Program-made: the position numbers and the translations under genes
Notes under the pieces: generated by a model
The model's database searches: none
What the model saw: the letters and a program-made list of their open reading frames with translations, nothing else
Told to the model about the DNA's origin: nothing
Shown: in pieces, positions 63,517 to 64,000 of the stretch
Layout: every line of letters begins with the position of its first letter
Position numbering within the stretch: position 1 is the stretch's first letter
Origin: Syngnathus acus
Taxonomy: Eukaryota > Chordata > Actinopteri > Syngnathiformes > Syngnathidae
Assembly (NCBI RefSeq): GCF_901709675.1
Contig: NC_051087.1
Span: 17,061,067-17,125,066, forward strand
Reading direction: 5' to 3'
Length of the DNA stretch: 64,000 nucleotides

Positions 63517-63951
63517 CTCTTCTAATTTATTATTCTCTGGTCTTCCTAAGTCCCGCATCAAAAGTCTACAGTTAGTACAAAATGCTGCTGCAAGGCTGCT
63601 CTCACGGACAAGAAAATTTGATCACATTACCCCAATATTAGCTGGCTCCCGGTTCATTTAAGATGTGACTTCAAGGTTCTTCTATTAACATATAAATCCC
63701 TGCATGGCTTAGCGCCTTCATATCTCGTCGACCTAGTTGTTCCTTATGTTCCGTCTCGTAACCTTCGTTCGCAAAACGCTACTCTTTTAGCGACACCGAG
63801 GGCCAAGAAAATGTCTGCAGGGTCTAGAGCATTTTCTATTCGGGCTCCAGAGCTTTGGAATGCCCTACCAATGGATATTAGAACTGCTACCTCAGTAGAA
63901 ACATTTAAGACACGTTTAAAGACACATTTCTATGATATGGCCTTTAACTAA
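63517..63951 (+). pseudogene. LINE P reverse transcriptase C-terminus
   Basis: After IKQWMS a deletion removes the thumb segment. Reading resumes with GLPKSRIKSLQLVQNAAARL, LSRTRKFDHITP, CDFKVLLLTYKSLHGLAPSY and RAPELWNALPMDIRTATSVE. It ends TFKTRLKTHFYDMAFN with TAA. Small frame changes occur near 63520 and 63645. The ending is the usual L2 C-terminal signature. Confidence 0.82.
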
Positions 63952-63988
63952 CCTGTAGTGGCCGATTCGGCCGGAGTTTGTTTTCTAT

Positions 63989-64000
63989 CCCCCCCCCCCC
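63989..64000. repeat. Poly-C run at the window edge
   Basis: Twelve C in a row end the window, after ATTCGGCCGGAGTTTG. It may be a simple repeat or a sequencing artefact; the right side is not visible. Confidence 0.7.

Larger units (their letters stand above)
61000..63988 (+). mobile_element. L2-like LINE P, nearly complete
   Basis: A plus-strand LINE with endonuclease, reverse transcriptase and C-terminal signature in one frame apart from few lesions. Its 5' border is unclear (61000-61110) and the 3' end runs into a C-run at the window edge. It lies downstream of the host gene. Confidence 0.82.

Overview
The window is genomic DNA from a vertebrate, almost certainly a ray-finned (teleost) fish. 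The basis is the repeat content: Tc1 elements with DD34E-type transposases, hAT elements with BED fingers and 8-bp target duplications, CR1/Rex1-like, L2-like and RTE-like LINEs, tRNA-headed SINEs with (AACTT)n or (GGAT)n tails, and spliced exons with GT-AG introns. I cannot name the species.

One host gene runs left to right through almost the whole window. Ten exons can be chained on the + strand (2216-2353, 19049-19207, 19292-19669, 19744-20199, 20282-20458, 20540-20810, 20905-21171, 51047-51166, 52026-52147, 59638-59679). Every junction is phase-compatible and together they give 709 codons. They encode an RRM, a long charged/acidic linker with an FVTVDEVGD motif and a C-terminal matrin-type zinc finger. 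This is the architecture of the ZNF638/matrin-3/RBM20 family; ZNF638-like is the best guess. The 5' exons lie left of the window, and the gene ends at an ATTAAA signal near 60.3 kb.

Nearly everything else is transposon DNA inside three large introns. Intron 2354-19048 (16.7 kb) holds a Tc1/hAT chimera, a Rex1-like LINE split by a Tc1, a SINE split by a hAT, and a hAT (12771-18875) containing four further elements. Intron 21172-51046 (29.9 kb) holds an L2 relic, a 6.3-kb nest (24460-30718), three copies of one LINE family (J0, J1, J2), a 237-bp satellite-like array, several Tc1s and a (TG)86 tract. Intron 52148-59637 (7.5 kb) is almost entirely one Tc1/mariner element (52225-59334) interrupted by at least five later insertions. 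Beyond the gene lie RTE-like and LINE 3' fragments and a nearly complete L2 LINE (about 61.1-64 kb).

The most interesting material is: (i) a group of TA-duplicating DNA elements (here called A, B, D, E, F) whose different termini share a TA-CCGTA...ACTATAAG-CGC layout; (ii) tandem 240-bp units in element B, each joining an ATGGCGGC motif to the start of a pogo-like transposase, and a separate 237-bp array carrying inverted CCAAT and ATGGCGGC motifs, both resembling promoter monomers; (iii) a palindromic Tc1; (iv) long transposase ORFs kept open only by paired frameshifts; and (v) a host splice acceptor whose polypyrimidine tract is a roughly 150-bp C/CT microsatellite. Family names are from recognition of protein motifs and termini, without any database search.
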